Below are positions 8,701 to 18,453 of a DNA stretch of 64,000 bases, piece by piece. The number at the start of each line of letters is the position of its first letter. The stretch's first letter is position 1. This DNA comes from a virus. Both the position numbers and the translations under genes were made by a program. The stretch is taken from IMG/VR virus record IMGVR_UViG_3300044646_001937, positions 140,455 through 204,454 of that record. One strand, given 5' to 3'. The notes under the pieces are model-generated. The model worked only from the letters and a program-made list of their open reading frames with translations, made no database searches and was not told where the DNA came from.

Positions 8701-11700
8701 ATGGCTGACCCAGGCAATTTTGACCCTTATGAGATGTACTCAAATTTTTCCCATATGGGGAGAAATTTTGGCAATCCATTGCTTAATTCTCTAGCCATGA
8801 TGGCGTTTGGGCATAATTATATGCCAGACACAGAGGAGAGTGGTCAGGACATGCATGAGGCTTTATTGCAGAGAGAAAGATCTGCAAATTTCATGCAGCT
8901 GCAGAGATCATCCTTTGCAAACAATGCACTTTTCCAGAAAATGGGTATATCTGGAAATATGGCAACAAGTGTCATGGCTGGTGTTATGTCATCACCAGAT
9001 AGCGCAGCATCTAAAATGATGTCAGGCGTTTTGGGCGGAAATCCCATGGCCGCATCTGCAAAAATATACTCAGGACTCACAGGCGCAAACGTGATGGGGG
9101 CCTTTGGCAGGACAGGGAACATCACAGCTGAAGAAACCGAAAGCGTGATGCAGTCTCTAGCCAAAAACTTCTACACCTCTCAAAACTATGAAGGACCTGA
9201 AGGCGTAAAAGAAGACATTAAAAAGAAAAGCAGACAATATATTACTGATCTAGCTGAACGAAAAGGAGGCTCTGGGCTTATTGAGTTAAAGGAAAAGGCT
9301 GGTATAGATTTAACTGACGGGAAAGGAGGTCTGGCCAAAGATTATAAAGAAAAAATTGCGAAGTTCGATATCACTGAAGGAGATGATGAGCGGGCTGTAA
9401 GACACTCTGCAAGTGATTTAAGAACTAAAAGCAACACACTTTCAGATAAAATAAGCAAGGCAACTAAAGAGGGTGATGAGAAGCTAAAAAAGAAACTTGA
9501 AGAATCTATAGAAAAAGATCTCAAGGATAACTTTAAAATGGCTAAGGATGAAATTGATAAGCAGTACAAAAAGAATGGAAAGCTGGATTTATCAAAACTA
9601 GAAAAAGATGCAAAAGATTCTTTTTCGCAAACATCCCCGCTTGAAGGTATGCGTAAAGAGGCGGAAGCGGCCAAAACAGCTGGATCTAGAATTACTGGAT
9701 TTGATTTTGCGAAATCTAGAGGGTTTAAACTAGAAGACATTACCTCAGGTTTTACAAAAGCCGCAGAACTCAGAATGCTTGGAGATAGTAGAAGCATGAC
9801 TCCGACCCAGGCAATGGACAAGTTTTCCAAAAACGCAGGAGGGGCAATGGATGCAGCTAGAGGTATATTTGGAAACAGGTCAGGCGGAGAATTAATGGAA
9901 AAGATTTCGCAATTTGCAGGATCAAATGTGGATTTAAGCACAAAAGGAGGCAGCGCCGAGATTGAGGGACTATTACGAAAAACAAATGCTACAGCTAGGG
10001 TAGCCGGAGTCAGTATAAAAACAATGTTGGCTATCATTGATTCTGCAAAACAATTGGCCGCAAATAATCCAGCACTGCAACATATGAGCAGCTCAGCAGC
10101 TGTAGAAACGTCACTACAGGCAGTCAAGGGTGCTGCTCAGATGGGTAAGATGATGACTGGTACGGAATTCAGGCAGGCAGGAGGAACACAGGGGCTATCC
10201 TCACAAGCAATCCAAGAGTCGCAAGCTTTTTCACAGTCTGAGTTAGGACAGAGTACATACGCCTTATTAGCGGCATCAAAAGGTACAGATGCTGAAGACT
10301 TCGTTAAGGACCTGGTTAAGAATGGTAAACTCACTGCCCAATATTTAAATAATGGAGGTATTGCTGAGATCGCCAAGAAAATGGGTAAATCGGAAATGGA
10401 AGTTATAAATCTTTCGCAGAACAGGCTGCTGTCAGAGTCGGGCATGAAAGATGACGACAATACTAAAATTGTTTCTGAAGGCGCAGGAAAGACAGGCGTA
10501 GAATCTATGTTTGACTATCTGGCTAAATATGGAAAAGGATACTCCAAAGAAGATTTAGAAAAAAAATATAAAGAAGAGTATTTGGCTAAAGGTAAATCTG
10601 TGAGTGATTTTAAAAGAGAAGTGTTGATGCCTAAGCTTGGAAGAACTAAACAAGGTATGGAGCTGGCGCGTACATACGATTTCAGTATCACCAAACACAT
10701 GCTCGAGTCTGCTATGACTCCTGAGGAAAAAGCAGCAATGGACAAAGAAATCAAGCAGGAGACAGCTAAATCTGCGGAAGTAGCCAAACAGAATGCAGGT
10801 AGAAATGCTCCAATGCTTACGCAAATTATGCAGGGTATAGCTGCTGGAGATAAAAAATTTGATAAGTATGATATAGATGCAGCCAGGGAAGAAATGTCGA
10901 AAATTTTTGCAACAGGAGGCAAAAAGCGAGACGATGTGACTGCCGCAGCAATGCTTAAAGCTGAAGACGCTGGCGAGGTATTAGTGAAGGAGATTTCAAG
11001 CGACCAAAGAATGCCTATGAAGAGATCCGCCCAGCTACTGAGTATAGTGATGGCAGGCAAAAAGCGTGAACTTGAAAGTCAGGGAGACACCGAAGAGGCC
11101 GCAAAGCTGGACACTAATATTACAGAACAAGATATTTCAGAGCTTAGAAAACAAGGATCTGCAGGTAAGTATAATAACAACAACCAAGCCATGAGTGCTC
11201 TTGAGCGCCTTGAAGCTAAACCTGACAACGAATTAACTCAACCTGAGCGTGAAGAAAAAACAAAACTGCAGAGATTGCGTAAAACAGGGATATTGCAAAA
11301 CGCCGAAGCTTATGAACATCTAAAAAAGGGCGACACCTCTGCAGCCATTAGGTCTGTTGGTCAAGCGGCTGTAGAAGATAATCAAAAAGCAAAAGCCAAA
11401 GACGATCTTGTTCCTAAAAATCAATCACCTCAATTACAGGCTTCTATGAAAGAAGCTGCAGAGGCTGGTAAAAAAATAATAGATCAGACCACCAAAAAGG
11501 GAGGCATTCTAAGTTTTGAGGAAGAAAAAATAGCTGAAGATGTTAATAAAGTAACTGAAGCGAACAGAAAGTCACTGATTGAGGCTGGTAGAGTAGATGA
11601 AGCCAGAGGACTTGGTAAAGTAACCAACCAGGAGCTGGAAGACCTAACTAAACGCGGCAAAGATGTTCTGGGCGGCATGACTGCTGTGGAGGCGGAAAAT

Positions 11701-12312
11701 GAGTTAGAAAAACTAGAGCACGACGACGCAAAAGGTAAGTTGGACGAAGCATCTAAAGAAAAATTAAAATTGCTGAGAACAACCAGAAAGATGGGAGGTT
11801 TCTCAAGTCAAAAGGCCTTTGAGGGAATGACTTCAGGCAAACGTGAGCAGGTGGCGATGGGTAGCCTAGAGGCATCAAAAGCTATTCAAAACAAAGTTGC
11901 TTTTGATAGTCAAAAAGCAAACATAGACGAAAAGCTATCAAAAGATTTAGATAAGTACGAACAAAGCAAAGGCATCAGCGCCGAAGGAAAGGCAGCAATA
12001 GCTGAAGCTCGACAGGCCTATACTGTAAATGGCAAGATTGACTTTGACAAGATGCGCAAAGATCAGGCTTCTGGAGAAGGGATTTTTAAAGGAAATCAAA
12101 AGAAATTTGAAGCTCTTGGAGGGTTGCTCCAAGGATCATCAAAACAAATTGAAGAAGCCAAAGCGCAAACCATCGCTAAAAACGAGCAGACTGGAGCTGA
12201 CCCCATGAAACAGGCTCTGGACGCTTTAAAAGAAATGATAGGTTTGCTAAAAAGCGGCGGAGGTATAGGTGACAAATTAAGCGATTTAGCAAAAGCAATA
12301 GCACACATATAA
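8701..12312 (+). CDS. Tape measure protein
   Basis: A 1203-residue, strongly helical protein with many Lys/Glu/Ala/Gln coiled-coil-like stretches, placed directly after the frameshifted chaperones. Met/Gly/Ala-rich segments occur near residues 90-150 and Ala-rich helices near 430-490. No peptidase or lysozyme motif is seen. It spans the tail tube lumen and sets tail length. With the usual 1.5 angstrom per residue, 1203 residues predict a tail of roughly 180 nm (inference). The start is the first ATG after the chaperone stop. Confidence 0.85.
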   Translation: MADPGNFDPYEMYSNFSHMGRNFGNPLLNSLAMMAFGHNYMPDTEESGQDMHEALLQRERSANFMQLQRSSFANNALFQKMGISGNMATSVMAGVMSSPDSAASKMMSGVLGGNPMAASAKIYSGLTGANVMGAFGRTGNITAEETESVMQSLAKNFYTSQNYEGPEGVKEDIKKKSRQYITDLAERKGGSGLIELKEKAGIDLTDGKGGLAKDYKEKIAKFDITEGDDERAVRHSASDLRTKSNTLSDKISKATKEGDEKLKKKLEESIEKDLKDNFKMAKDEIDKQYKKNGKLDLSKLEKDAKDSFSQTSPLEGMRKEAEAAKTAGSRITGFDFAKSRGFKLEDITSGFTKAAELRMLGDSRSMTPTQAMDKFSKNAGGAMDAARGIFGNRSGGELMEKISQFAGSNVDLSTKGGSAEIEGLLRKTNATARVAGVSIKTMLAIIDSAKQLAANNPALQHMSSSAAVETSLQAVKGAAQMGKMMTGTEFRQAGGTQGLSSQAIQESQAFSQSELGQSTYALLAASKGTDAEDFVKDLVKNGKLTAQYLNNGGIAEIAKKMGKSEMEVINLSQNRLLSESGMKDDDNTKIVSEGAGKTGVESMFDYLAKYGKGYSKEDLEKKYKEEYLAKGKSVSDFKREVLMPKLGRTKQGMELARTYDFSITKHMLESAMTPEEKAAMDKEIKQETAKSAEVAKQNAGRNAPMLTQIMQGIAAGDKKFDKYDIDAAREEMSKIFATGGKKRDDVTAAAMLKAEDAGEVLVKEISSDQRMPMKRSAQLLSIVMAGKKRELESQGDTEEAAKLDTNITEQDISELRKQGSAGKYNNNNQAMSALERLEAKPDNELTQPEREEKTKLQRLRKTGILQNAEAYEHLKKGDTSAAIRSVGQAAVEDNQKAKAKDDLVPKNQSPQLQASMKEAAEAGKKIIDQTTKKGGILSFEEEKIAEDVNKVTEANRKSLIEAGRVDEARGLGKVTNQELEDLTKRGKDVLGGMTAVEAENELEKLEHDDAKGKLDEASKEKLKLLRTTRKMGGFSSQKAFEGMTSGKREQVAMGSLEASKAIQNKVAFDSQKANIDEKLSKDLDKYEQSKGISAEGKAAIAEARQAYTVNGKIDFDKMRKDQASGEGIFKGNQKKFEALGGLLQGSSKQIEEAKAQTIAKNEQTGADPMKQALDALKEMIGLLKSGGGIGDKLSDLAKAIAHI

Positions 12313-12319
12313 TAAGCAT

Positions 12320-12757
12320 ATGCCAGCATCACTAGTAACTTTAGGAGGAGGAGATCTATTTAAAAGCGGAGGAGGAGCCGACTCGCTTGTAAACATACCA
12401 ATGGTTAATAGCGTCATAGGACCTGGCGGACTAGCTGTGTATGACAGCGTTAGCGCGCAAGTGGCAGAAACTCTTCAGTTTTTTATTACGTTTGACGACG
12501 TAATTAAGTTCATCCATTTTGGAAAAGGTCTTGGTAATGTCACAGCTCAAGGTACTTTATTTTGTGATTGCAGCGGAGATCTACCAGGAGCCGGCCAAAT
12601 AGCCGGAGCCATCAAAGGGCTTAGAGGCTCAAAGCAACAGTTATCAGTAGGAAAACTGCAATGTACTGGAGTAATGACAAGCGCATCAATTACTGTAACA
12701 GGTGGAGATGACACCATGGGAATATTTAACTTTCAATTTGCTATAGTGAACTATTAA
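12320..12757 (+). CDS. Second tube-like / baseplate tube-adaptor protein
   Basis: A 145-residue beta-rich protein whose size resembles the tube protein, with strand pairs 'ETLQFFITFDDVIKF' and 'ASITVTGGDDTMGIFNFQF' near the C-terminus. It lies between tape measure and hub genes, where many contractile systems encode a tube initiator or a tube-to-hub adaptor. That role is inferred. It starts seven bases after the tape measure stop and is followed two bases later by the next gene. Confidence 0.5.
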   Translation: MPASLVTLGGGDLFKSGGGADSLVNIPMVNSVIGPGGLAVYDSVSAQVAETLQFFITFDDVIKFIHFGKGLGNVTAQGTLFCDCSGDLPGAGQIAGAIKGLRGSKQQLSVGKLQCTGVMTSASITVTGGDDTMGIFNFQFAIVNY

Positions 12758-12759
12758 TT

Positions 12760-13722
12760 ATGTTTAATCATTTCGCAACACTGCTTAGCAACATTGATTT
12801 ACTGCAACTAGAACCTACAGCAAATAGGTTTTTACTAGCCGCAGGAAAAGACAAGCTACTAGATGTAACTAATAACAGTGTTCTTAAACTGACAGATACT
12901 TATACAACTTTAAAAATAGATAGAATATATTCAGATCTATTAAACAGAAATTATCACAGGATCGAACTGCCTACACAGCTAGAGGGGGTTTATAATCTTC
13001 TTTTTCCTGAAGGCAGTTCTGCATATCATAAGCAGTTTCTATTGTACTGCTATTTACGTGTAATTTCAGGAACAGATAAAGCGGAGCATGTTAAAAACTA
13101 TGACAATAGGATAACTTATAGTCTAAACGAAGTGTCGGAGTATTTTAAATTTAATAAACTCACAAGAACACTTTATAGTGATAGAGGTTTTGAGTTGCTT
13201 GTCTCAGGCAGCCTAAAGCCGCAGAATACTTTAACAAATTCATCCTCAGTGTTTATCATAAGCCAAGAGAAAGATACCTCTAACGTTTATGTCTATAACG
13301 CCACACAAAGAGAATATTACAAAGCAGGAAAAGCCTCCACAAACAATCCGCAGGGCATGTCAACCGCTTTAGAGTTCAGCTCACTAGGTCAAACTACATC
13401 TAAACCTATAGGTCTAGGAGATACAGGACTAACCATAACTCTCACAGGAGATTTTAATAACCTTACTACAGGATTCACAAAGTCCAGTAATAAGCGCTGG
13501 TCATTCATCGCAGAAGCTCCTTTTGTATTCAGTCTTTCTGAAAAAATGAATGACTTGAACTTAAAATATCGTTATATTGAGAGTATGTTTGAATACAATA
13601 GAAATGCCTGTAATTTAACGTATGAGAATATGTGGAACCAGCACTTCAATGATGCATATAAACTTACAGGATTACTTTTAGCCTATGTTGAAAGGGTGCA
13701 TTTGTTATGGCAGGAGATGTAA
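12760..13722 (+). CDS. Hypothetical baseplate-region protein
   Basis: A 320-residue protein of unknown family. An N-terminal helical part (about 1-150) is followed by a strand-rich middle (about 150-260) and a helical C-terminus rich in aromatic residues. The end of the gene overlaps the following hub gene by 16 bases. A baseplate or hub accessory role is suggested by its position alone. Confidence 0.7.
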   Translation: MFNHFATLLSNIDLLQLEPTANRFLLAAGKDKLLDVTNNSVLKLTDTYTTLKIDRIYSDLLNRNYHRIELPTQLEGVYNLLFPEGSSAYHKQFLLYCYLRVISGTDKAEHVKNYDNRITYSLNEVSEYFKFNKLTRTLYSDRGFELLVSGSLKPQNTLTNSSSVFIISQEKDTSNVYVYNATQREYYKAGKASTNNPQGMSTALEFSSLGQTTSKPIGLGDTGLTITLTGDFNNLTTGFTKSSNKRWSFIAEAPFVFSLSEKMNDLNLKYRYIESMFEYNRNACNLTYENMWNQHFNDAYKLTGLLLAYVERVHLLWQEM

Positions 13723-15290
13723 AAATAAGTACAAGTATAGGTACAGCGATAGGAGCAACAATTGTGTATCCTATGGGAGGAATACCCTACGCCGCTGTCG
13801 ACATTATACCGTCAGGAGGGATTAAAATATCTCAAGGAGGACTACCTGATATAGATTCTCAAAAACGCCAGGAGGCATCTGTGTCAGTGTCAGTGAAGTC
13901 AAATGGAGGCAGGGGAGGTAGTTTAAATTTTAAAGGAGTGATCGACGGCATGAGTGTAAACAATATGGTCGGGCAGAGCTCGTACCAAGCAATTATTAAA
14001 AACGCCGGCGTATGTCTACTTGAAGCCACAACACTAATGCCTGGTCTCATTCCCTCAGGTATTAATGTTTACAAAATGCCCAACTTTGGGGCCACTCATA
14101 ACTCACAAGGAGGAGACGACGACAATTTGGAACATTTTGTAGATATGCAGGATGTAGATCTGAAAAAATCTCCAATAGAGGTTTACACAGAAATTCTTAA
14201 AAAAATATTACAAATGCAAGTCGATGGCTCGTGGGAGAAAAAAGTAGGGCTTGAAGAGATGGTTTCAGGAGGACAGCCTTTTGAAAAAATATTCAATGGT
14301 TCAGCCTACAAAAAAACAGCAACGAACGCATTAAAGTATATATCTACCGTAGATTTAAGCGCAGTTACCTCAGGCGCAGCATCCAAGGTAGGCATGAGCG
14401 ATGACGCACTGGTGACTAGTTTGATGAGAATTTTTAAACTAGGCCCCCAGGTAGTGCTTGAGAATTATCTAAACTTCTTAAGATTGTTAGGGTGTACAGT
14501 AATATTCAGTAACAGTAAAATGTATGTTGTACCGGAAAACTCTACACTTAAACAAGGAGGAAAAGGAATAAACAGCGCTACTCCTAATGACTATAATGCT
14601 TATTCATATAACGATAATGGTTATAGAGATATAGGTAGCTGTATAGTACTGACAGATGGAAGTATGGGAGGATTCAACTTAGCTAGCAAGGGGTTTGATT
14701 CAGGCACAATAGGCTGCTTTGAAGACGCGAAAGTATCTAAAGCCGGAGGAACCCTCATAGTTTCAGCAAACCCATTCATGGCCGCATCAGCAAACGCGCC
14801 GGCAGCATCAGACAGTAAAAAAATAGCTCAAAAGATGGACAATCCAGGAGATCCGTTACTAAAATCTCCAGCTACCGCAGCCGAGCAGGGTAAGGCTCAA
14901 TCAGGCGCAGCCGCACTAGCCAGCGGAATGAAAAATAGATTTAAGAAAGTCGGATCAGTGCTAGACAATTATGCACAGTCTGTACTATATCAGGCCAGAT
15001 ATGGAGACAGAACAGGCTCTGTGACTATGGAGTTTAATCCGAATTGGGTACCAGGAACAGGCGGCTCTATATTTATTAAGCAAACAAATACGTATATACA
15101 TTTTAATGTAACCACTGTAACGCACATGATTAGTACTGCAGCGCCAACCACCGGAACAGCCATAACAACAGTGAGCTTCAACTGTGGAAGAGTAGGTCAA
15201 AGTCCTGCAGGACTGGATAGCTATAAATATTTTGGATACGACAGCGGTAAGGAAAAAGGTATTCAAGGGTCATATATAGGAGATTCTTAA
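13707..15290 (+). CDS. Putative baseplate hub protein (gp27/gpD-like)
   Basis: A 527-residue protein. Its N-terminal strands, a central helical part with 'VLENYLNFLRLLGCTVIFS', an Ala/Ser-rich linker near 355-410, and a C-terminal strand domain with 'GTGGSIFIKQTNTYIHFNV' recall hub proteins such as gp27 and gpD, where this last domain packs the tube-like ring. The position after tape measure and tube adaptor agrees. No catalytic motif is visible. The start overlaps the previous gene by 16 bases, and the sigma-like gene follows after two bases. Confidence 0.55.
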   Translation: MAGDVKISTSIGTAIGATIVYPMGGIPYAAVDIIPSGGIKISQGGLPDIDSQKRQEASVSVSVKSNGGRGGSLNFKGVIDGMSVNNMVGQSSYQAIIKNAGVCLLEATTLMPGLIPSGINVYKMPNFGATHNSQGGDDDNLEHFVDMQDVDLKKSPIEVYTEILKKILQMQVDGSWEKKVGLEEMVSGGQPFEKIFNGSAYKKTATNALKYISTVDLSAVTSGAASKVGMSDDALVTSLMRIFKLGPQVVLENYLNFLRLLGCTVIFSNSKMYVVPENSTLKQGGKGINSATPNDYNAYSYNDNGYRDIGSCIVLTDGSMGGFNLASKGFDSGTIGCFEDAKVSKAGGTLIVSANPFMAASANAPAASDSKKIAQKMDNPGDPLLKSPATAAEQGKAQSGAAALASGMKNRFKKVGSVLDNYAQSVLYQARYGDRTGSVTMEFNPNWVPGTGGSIFIKQTNTYIHFNVTTVTHMISTAAPTTGTAITTVSFNCGRVGQSPAGLDSYKYFGYDSGKEKGIQGSYIGDS

Positions 15291-15292
15291 TT

Positions 15293-15925
15293 ATGAATGA
15301 CGTAGAACAGATGATTAAGGACAACAAGAAGTTGATTGAACTGGAAGTGAGTAGATATGCTACTAACCTACCGAAGATAACTGTACAGCTAGAAGCCTAT
15401 AAGCTAGCCAGAGAGGCAGCCAAAACATATAGCCCCGCCTCTGGATTTAAATTTAGCACGCATCTAGTGAACAGTCTTAAAAAACTATCAAGACTTTCCA
15501 CGCAATATGGTAACGTAGTGAGAATTCCTGAGAATACTCAGTTTGGTATAAATAAACTGCAGAAACTTGAAAAGGATCTGGAGCACACTCTAGGTAGAGC
15601 ACCAACCACAGATGAGCTAAGCCATCACTCAGGAATGTCCATGAACGCTATAGTTAATACGCTAGGCAGCAAAAAGATAAGCTCAGGTATATCCTCTCTT
15701 TTTGAAAGCCCTACACTGTTTGACAGTAACAATGACGAATGGGTGCATTTCGTATATCACGATCTGAGCGACAAAGATAAATTAATTTTTGAACATAAGA
15801 CAGGATTTGGTGGAAAGCCTGTGATGGACAATTCGTCACTGGCCAAGAAATTAAATTTGTCTACCAGTACTTTAAGTAATAGAATTAAGATGATAAATAA
15901 TACATTAGCGAAAGGATGGAAATAA
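15293..15925 (+). CDS. Sigma-70-like transcription factor within the baseplate operon
   Basis: A 210-residue protein with three parts of a sigma factor in order. Region 2.3/2.4-like: 'YSPASGFKFSTHLVNSLKKL' (46-65), compare the 'Y..GYKFSTYA..WIR' core. Region 3: 'VRIPENTQFGINKL' (76-89) then 'LGRAPTTDELSHHSGM' (100-115). Region 4: 'LSDKDKLIFEHKTGFGG' (158-174) followed by the helix-turn-helix 'SSLAKKLNLSTSTLSNRI' (181-198). Region 1 and most of region 2 are missing, so it is shorter than a housekeeping sigma factor, like T4 gp55. It probably directs host RNA polymerase to a class of phage promoters. Its place among tail genes, two bases after the hub gene, is unusual. Confidence 0.85.
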   Translation: MNDVEQMIKDNKKLIELEVSRYATNLPKITVQLEAYKLAREAAKTYSPASGFKFSTHLVNSLKKLSRLSTQYGNVVRIPENTQFGINKLQKLEKDLEHTLGRAPTTDELSHHSGMSMNAIVNTLGSKKISSGISSLFESPTLFDSNNDEWVHFVYHDLSDKDKLIFEHKTGFGGKPVMDNSSLAKKLNLSTSTLSNRIKMINNTLAKGWK

Positions 15926-16342
15926 ATGGCAGTTTTCTCAAAACTTAAAAGACTTGTAGAGAAGTTCGATACTTGGATGCAAAAAATCCCCACAGCCCGT
16001 TTGGGTAATGATGTGGAGGGCAGAGCTTGGTTTGCTAAGAGTATAGAATATACAAACCCTTTTAAGCTTCAAAACCTGCGAAATATTACAGACAGGGAAG
16101 ATCTAAATAGTGATTATTCTGCTAAATATGACGTAAAAGACCCTAAAGGCAGAAAAGGCATAAGTGGTATTAAAGTTGAAATCTCTGCGCTGTACAGTTT
16201 TCAAAAATGTTTTGTGCAGAGGTATAAAGGTAGAATGCACTACTACAGGGATGACCTCTCACAAAAGGGAGCTAGAAATATGGGTACAGTAAACCAGTCT
16301 CTAGGTATACTTGAAGAGTTTAAAAATAACCTTAAAAATTAA
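15926..16342 (+). CDS. Hypothetical basic protein in the baseplate operon
   Basis: A 138-residue basic protein with an amphipathic N-terminal helix and a 'ALYSFQKCFVQRYKGRMHYYRDD' type segment near residues 89-112. No family is recognised. Its ATG directly follows the stop of the sigma-like gene, and the gp25-like gene begins two bases after its end. It could be a baseplate wedge accessory or a partner of the sigma-like protein; neither can be decided here. Confidence 0.7.
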   Translation: MAVFSKLKRLVEKFDTWMQKIPTARLGNDVEGRAWFAKSIEYTNPFKLQNLRNITDREDLNSDYSAKYDVKDPKGRKGISGIKVEISALYSFQKCFVQRYKGRMHYYRDDLSQKGARNMGTVNQSLGILEEFKNNLKN

Positions 16343-16344
16343 CC

Positions 16345-16824
16345 ATGCCGATCAGCTCTATCACCTCAAATTACATAGACAGAAAAAAAGACATTAGTAT
16401 ATTTCAATATCCTAATGCTCTAGCTATTGGAGAGCAGACAGTGGCACCTAAGTTTGGTAAAATTTCCAGATACTGTACTGGAGTACAAAAGCTGATCCAA
16501 AATTATGCTGTGATGCTTCTCACCAATATAGGTTCTCAACCAAATTACCCCACCTTTGGCACAAATTTAATGGGCAAACTTAATGCAGGAATTTCACCTG
16601 TAGACAAACTTGCAGCATCTCAGCTTTTTGAATTAGCTAGTTATGAGACAGTATCAGCGTTAAAAAGCTACCAGCATTATCGCACAGACATTCCAGACGA
16701 TGAGCTCATTGTTGACGCCACATTGACTGATATAGCTCTCCAGGGAGGCTTTGCAGCTTTCGAAGTAACAATAACAACCCAAGCCGGTGATGCGGTTGAG
16801 TTCGTAGTCCCATTACCTAAATAA
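16345..16824 (+). CDS. Baseplate wedge protein, gp25-like
   Basis: A 159-residue protein matching the gp25/gpW-like baseplate family in size and layout. An N-terminal part is followed by 'GVQKLIQNYAVMLLTNIGSQPNYPTFG' (about 46-72, the helix plus 'G..P..P.FGT' turn typical of the family), a helical stretch, then a C-terminal strand pair ('FAAFEVTITT'). The J-like gene follows five bases later, the usual pairing of gp25 with gp6. The protein helps join the sheath to the baseplate. Confidence 0.83.
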   Translation: MPISSITSNYIDRKKDISIFQYPNALAIGEQTVAPKFGKISRYCTGVQKLIQNYAVMLLTNIGSQPNYPTFGTNLMGKLNAGISPVDKLAASQLFELASYETVSALKSYQHYRTDIPDDELIVDATLTDIALQGGFAAFEVTITTQAGDAVEFVVPLPK

Positions 16825-16829
16825 ATATT

Positions 16830-18452
16830 ATGGCCGAAAACATAGAAGCAACAGTAGAGCGCCTCACAGCCTTCATAGAGCAGAACTACGCCGACGTAGA
16901 AGCAGGACCAGGGTCAGTCATCAGCGAGCTACTAATAAAGTTGGCTGCTACATTACACAATGAGCAGTACAATCTTATTACACAACTAGAACAGGGAAAT
17001 ACATTTTTAAAAGTAGCCGAATCGACTGAAGACACATATTCCCCGATAATTGACCAGCTGGCGTCAAACTATAACACAGCCAGAAACGCAGGTATTAAGG
17101 TCAAAGGCAGAATCAAGGTAACTATTGACGATGATAATGAATACAATTTTACAGCACGTCAGATCCAGTTTATTCAACCCAGCTTAAACCTTAGATATTT
17201 CCTGACAACAGATGCTCGTGTAAGATTATCTCCATCTCCAACACTAGCTGAAACGCAGTTGTATCGCGATAACGGTCTTTACTATTTTATATTAGATGTA
17301 GAGGCAGAGTATGCAGGCGAGCAGTATCAGGCGTCTTCAGGAACTTTGTTTACTGTCGGAGAAAACAATTTTATCGATGGTTTTGTAAAAGCAGAAGCTT
17401 ATGGTAATTTCTCATCAGGTTTGTCACCAGAAACAGATAAAGAGTTGGTAGCTAAAATAAAATATAATTTAGGTAACACCAGGTTTGATTCGCCTGCAGG
17501 TATAGCAAACAGGTTCAGCAGGGAATTTCCAGGCTTTCAATATCTCTCTGTATGTGGCGCAAACGATATAGAGATGACTAGGTCTAAACAAAACGCGCTA
17601 GGCATATCAACATTCGGTAAGGCTGACGTGTATGTAAGGTCAAGCATTGGGCCGCAAGTAATGCACCTTAAGAAGCAGGCCACAAAAACTGCAGAAAACA
17701 CATGGACTATTGATATGTTGAATCATGAAGTTCCAGGCTTTTACAATATTGTTAGTATTATTCCTGATGTGGTAGACATGTCACTGGGTGGAACATTGCT
17801 ACAGAAAACGCCTATAGCCTACAGTTACGCATACTATCCTGAAAAAAGAAATAACGAGTTGTATAGTGTCATAGATGCAAGGTTTACAAAATATCAAACA
17901 GCAACCGTCACACTTGATTATGCCGACCCTGGTAATGCAGAAATAGGAAGCAATGCTTATTTCTTACTGCAGGTTAACTATCAACCTAATATTGCGGAAA
18001 TGCAAGACCTGCTATTGTCTGACACTGAAAGATTAGCTTGCGCAGACTATCTTGTAAAAGCAGTGATTCCATGTATGGTTTCACTGAATATTCAGCTACT
18101 TAAGAAAAGACCAACAGACACGTTTGAGTCACTGAATATTCAGCAGCTTAAAAAAGATATTTTCTTATATATTAACACAATTCCATTTGGAGAAGAATTG
18201 CATGCATCTAGAATAGTAGATATATGTCATAATTACGACATCAGACGAGTAGATCTACCGATAAGCATGAAGGGTGTCATCCTATGTCCAGACGGAACCA
18301 GCCTACCTATTTCAGGCAATGACGCGCTAACCATCCCAAATAATCTGGCTAAGGGGGTAACTCCAAAAACAACAGCTTATTTCATAGACTATTACAGAAC
18401 AGAAAACGGGCAGATCAACCCTATTGATAACATAGGCTTAAATATTGTTTAA
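16830..18452 (+). CDS. Baseplate wedge protein, gp6/J-like
   Basis: A 540-residue protein of the baseplate J family. It begins with an N-terminal helix and the characteristic 'ADVEAGPGSVISELLIKLAA' (20-39), followed by strand domains with 'YNFTARQIQF' near residue 108 and a 'SPETDKELVAKI' segment near 199. Together with gp25 it builds the wedge ring that triggers contraction. It overlaps no upstream gene. Its stop lies one base before the most likely start of the next gene. Confidence 0.85.
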   Translation: MAENIEATVERLTAFIEQNYADVEAGPGSVISELLIKLAATLHNEQYNLITQLEQGNTFLKVAESTEDTYSPIIDQLASNYNTARNAGIKVKGRIKVTIDDDNEYNFTARQIQFIQPSLNLRYFLTTDARVRLSPSPTLAETQLYRDNGLYYFILDVEAEYAGEQYQASSGTLFTVGENNFIDGFVKAEAYGNFSSGLSPETDKELVAKIKYNLGNTRFDSPAGIANRFSREFPGFQYLSVCGANDIEMTRSKQNALGISTFGKADVYVRSSIGPQVMHLKKQATKTAENTWTIDMLNHEVPGFYNIVSIIPDVVDMSLGGTLLQKTPIAYSYAYYPEKRNNELYSVIDARFTKYQTATVTLDYADPGNAEIGSNAYFLLQVNYQPNIAEMQDLLLSDTERLACADYLVKAVIPCMVSLNIQLLKKRPTDTFESLNIQQLKKDIFLYINTIPFGEELHASRIVDICHNYDIRRVDLPISMKGVILCPDGTSLPISGNDALTIPNNLAKGVTPKTTAYFIDYYRTENGQINPIDNIGLNIV

Positions 18453-18453
18453 A

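Noticed and set aside
9342-10127. Long open frame (261 codons) on the minus strand inside the tape measure gene
   Set aside because: It is the shadow of a long low-complexity helical gene on the plus strand, with no homology pattern, promoter or start context.
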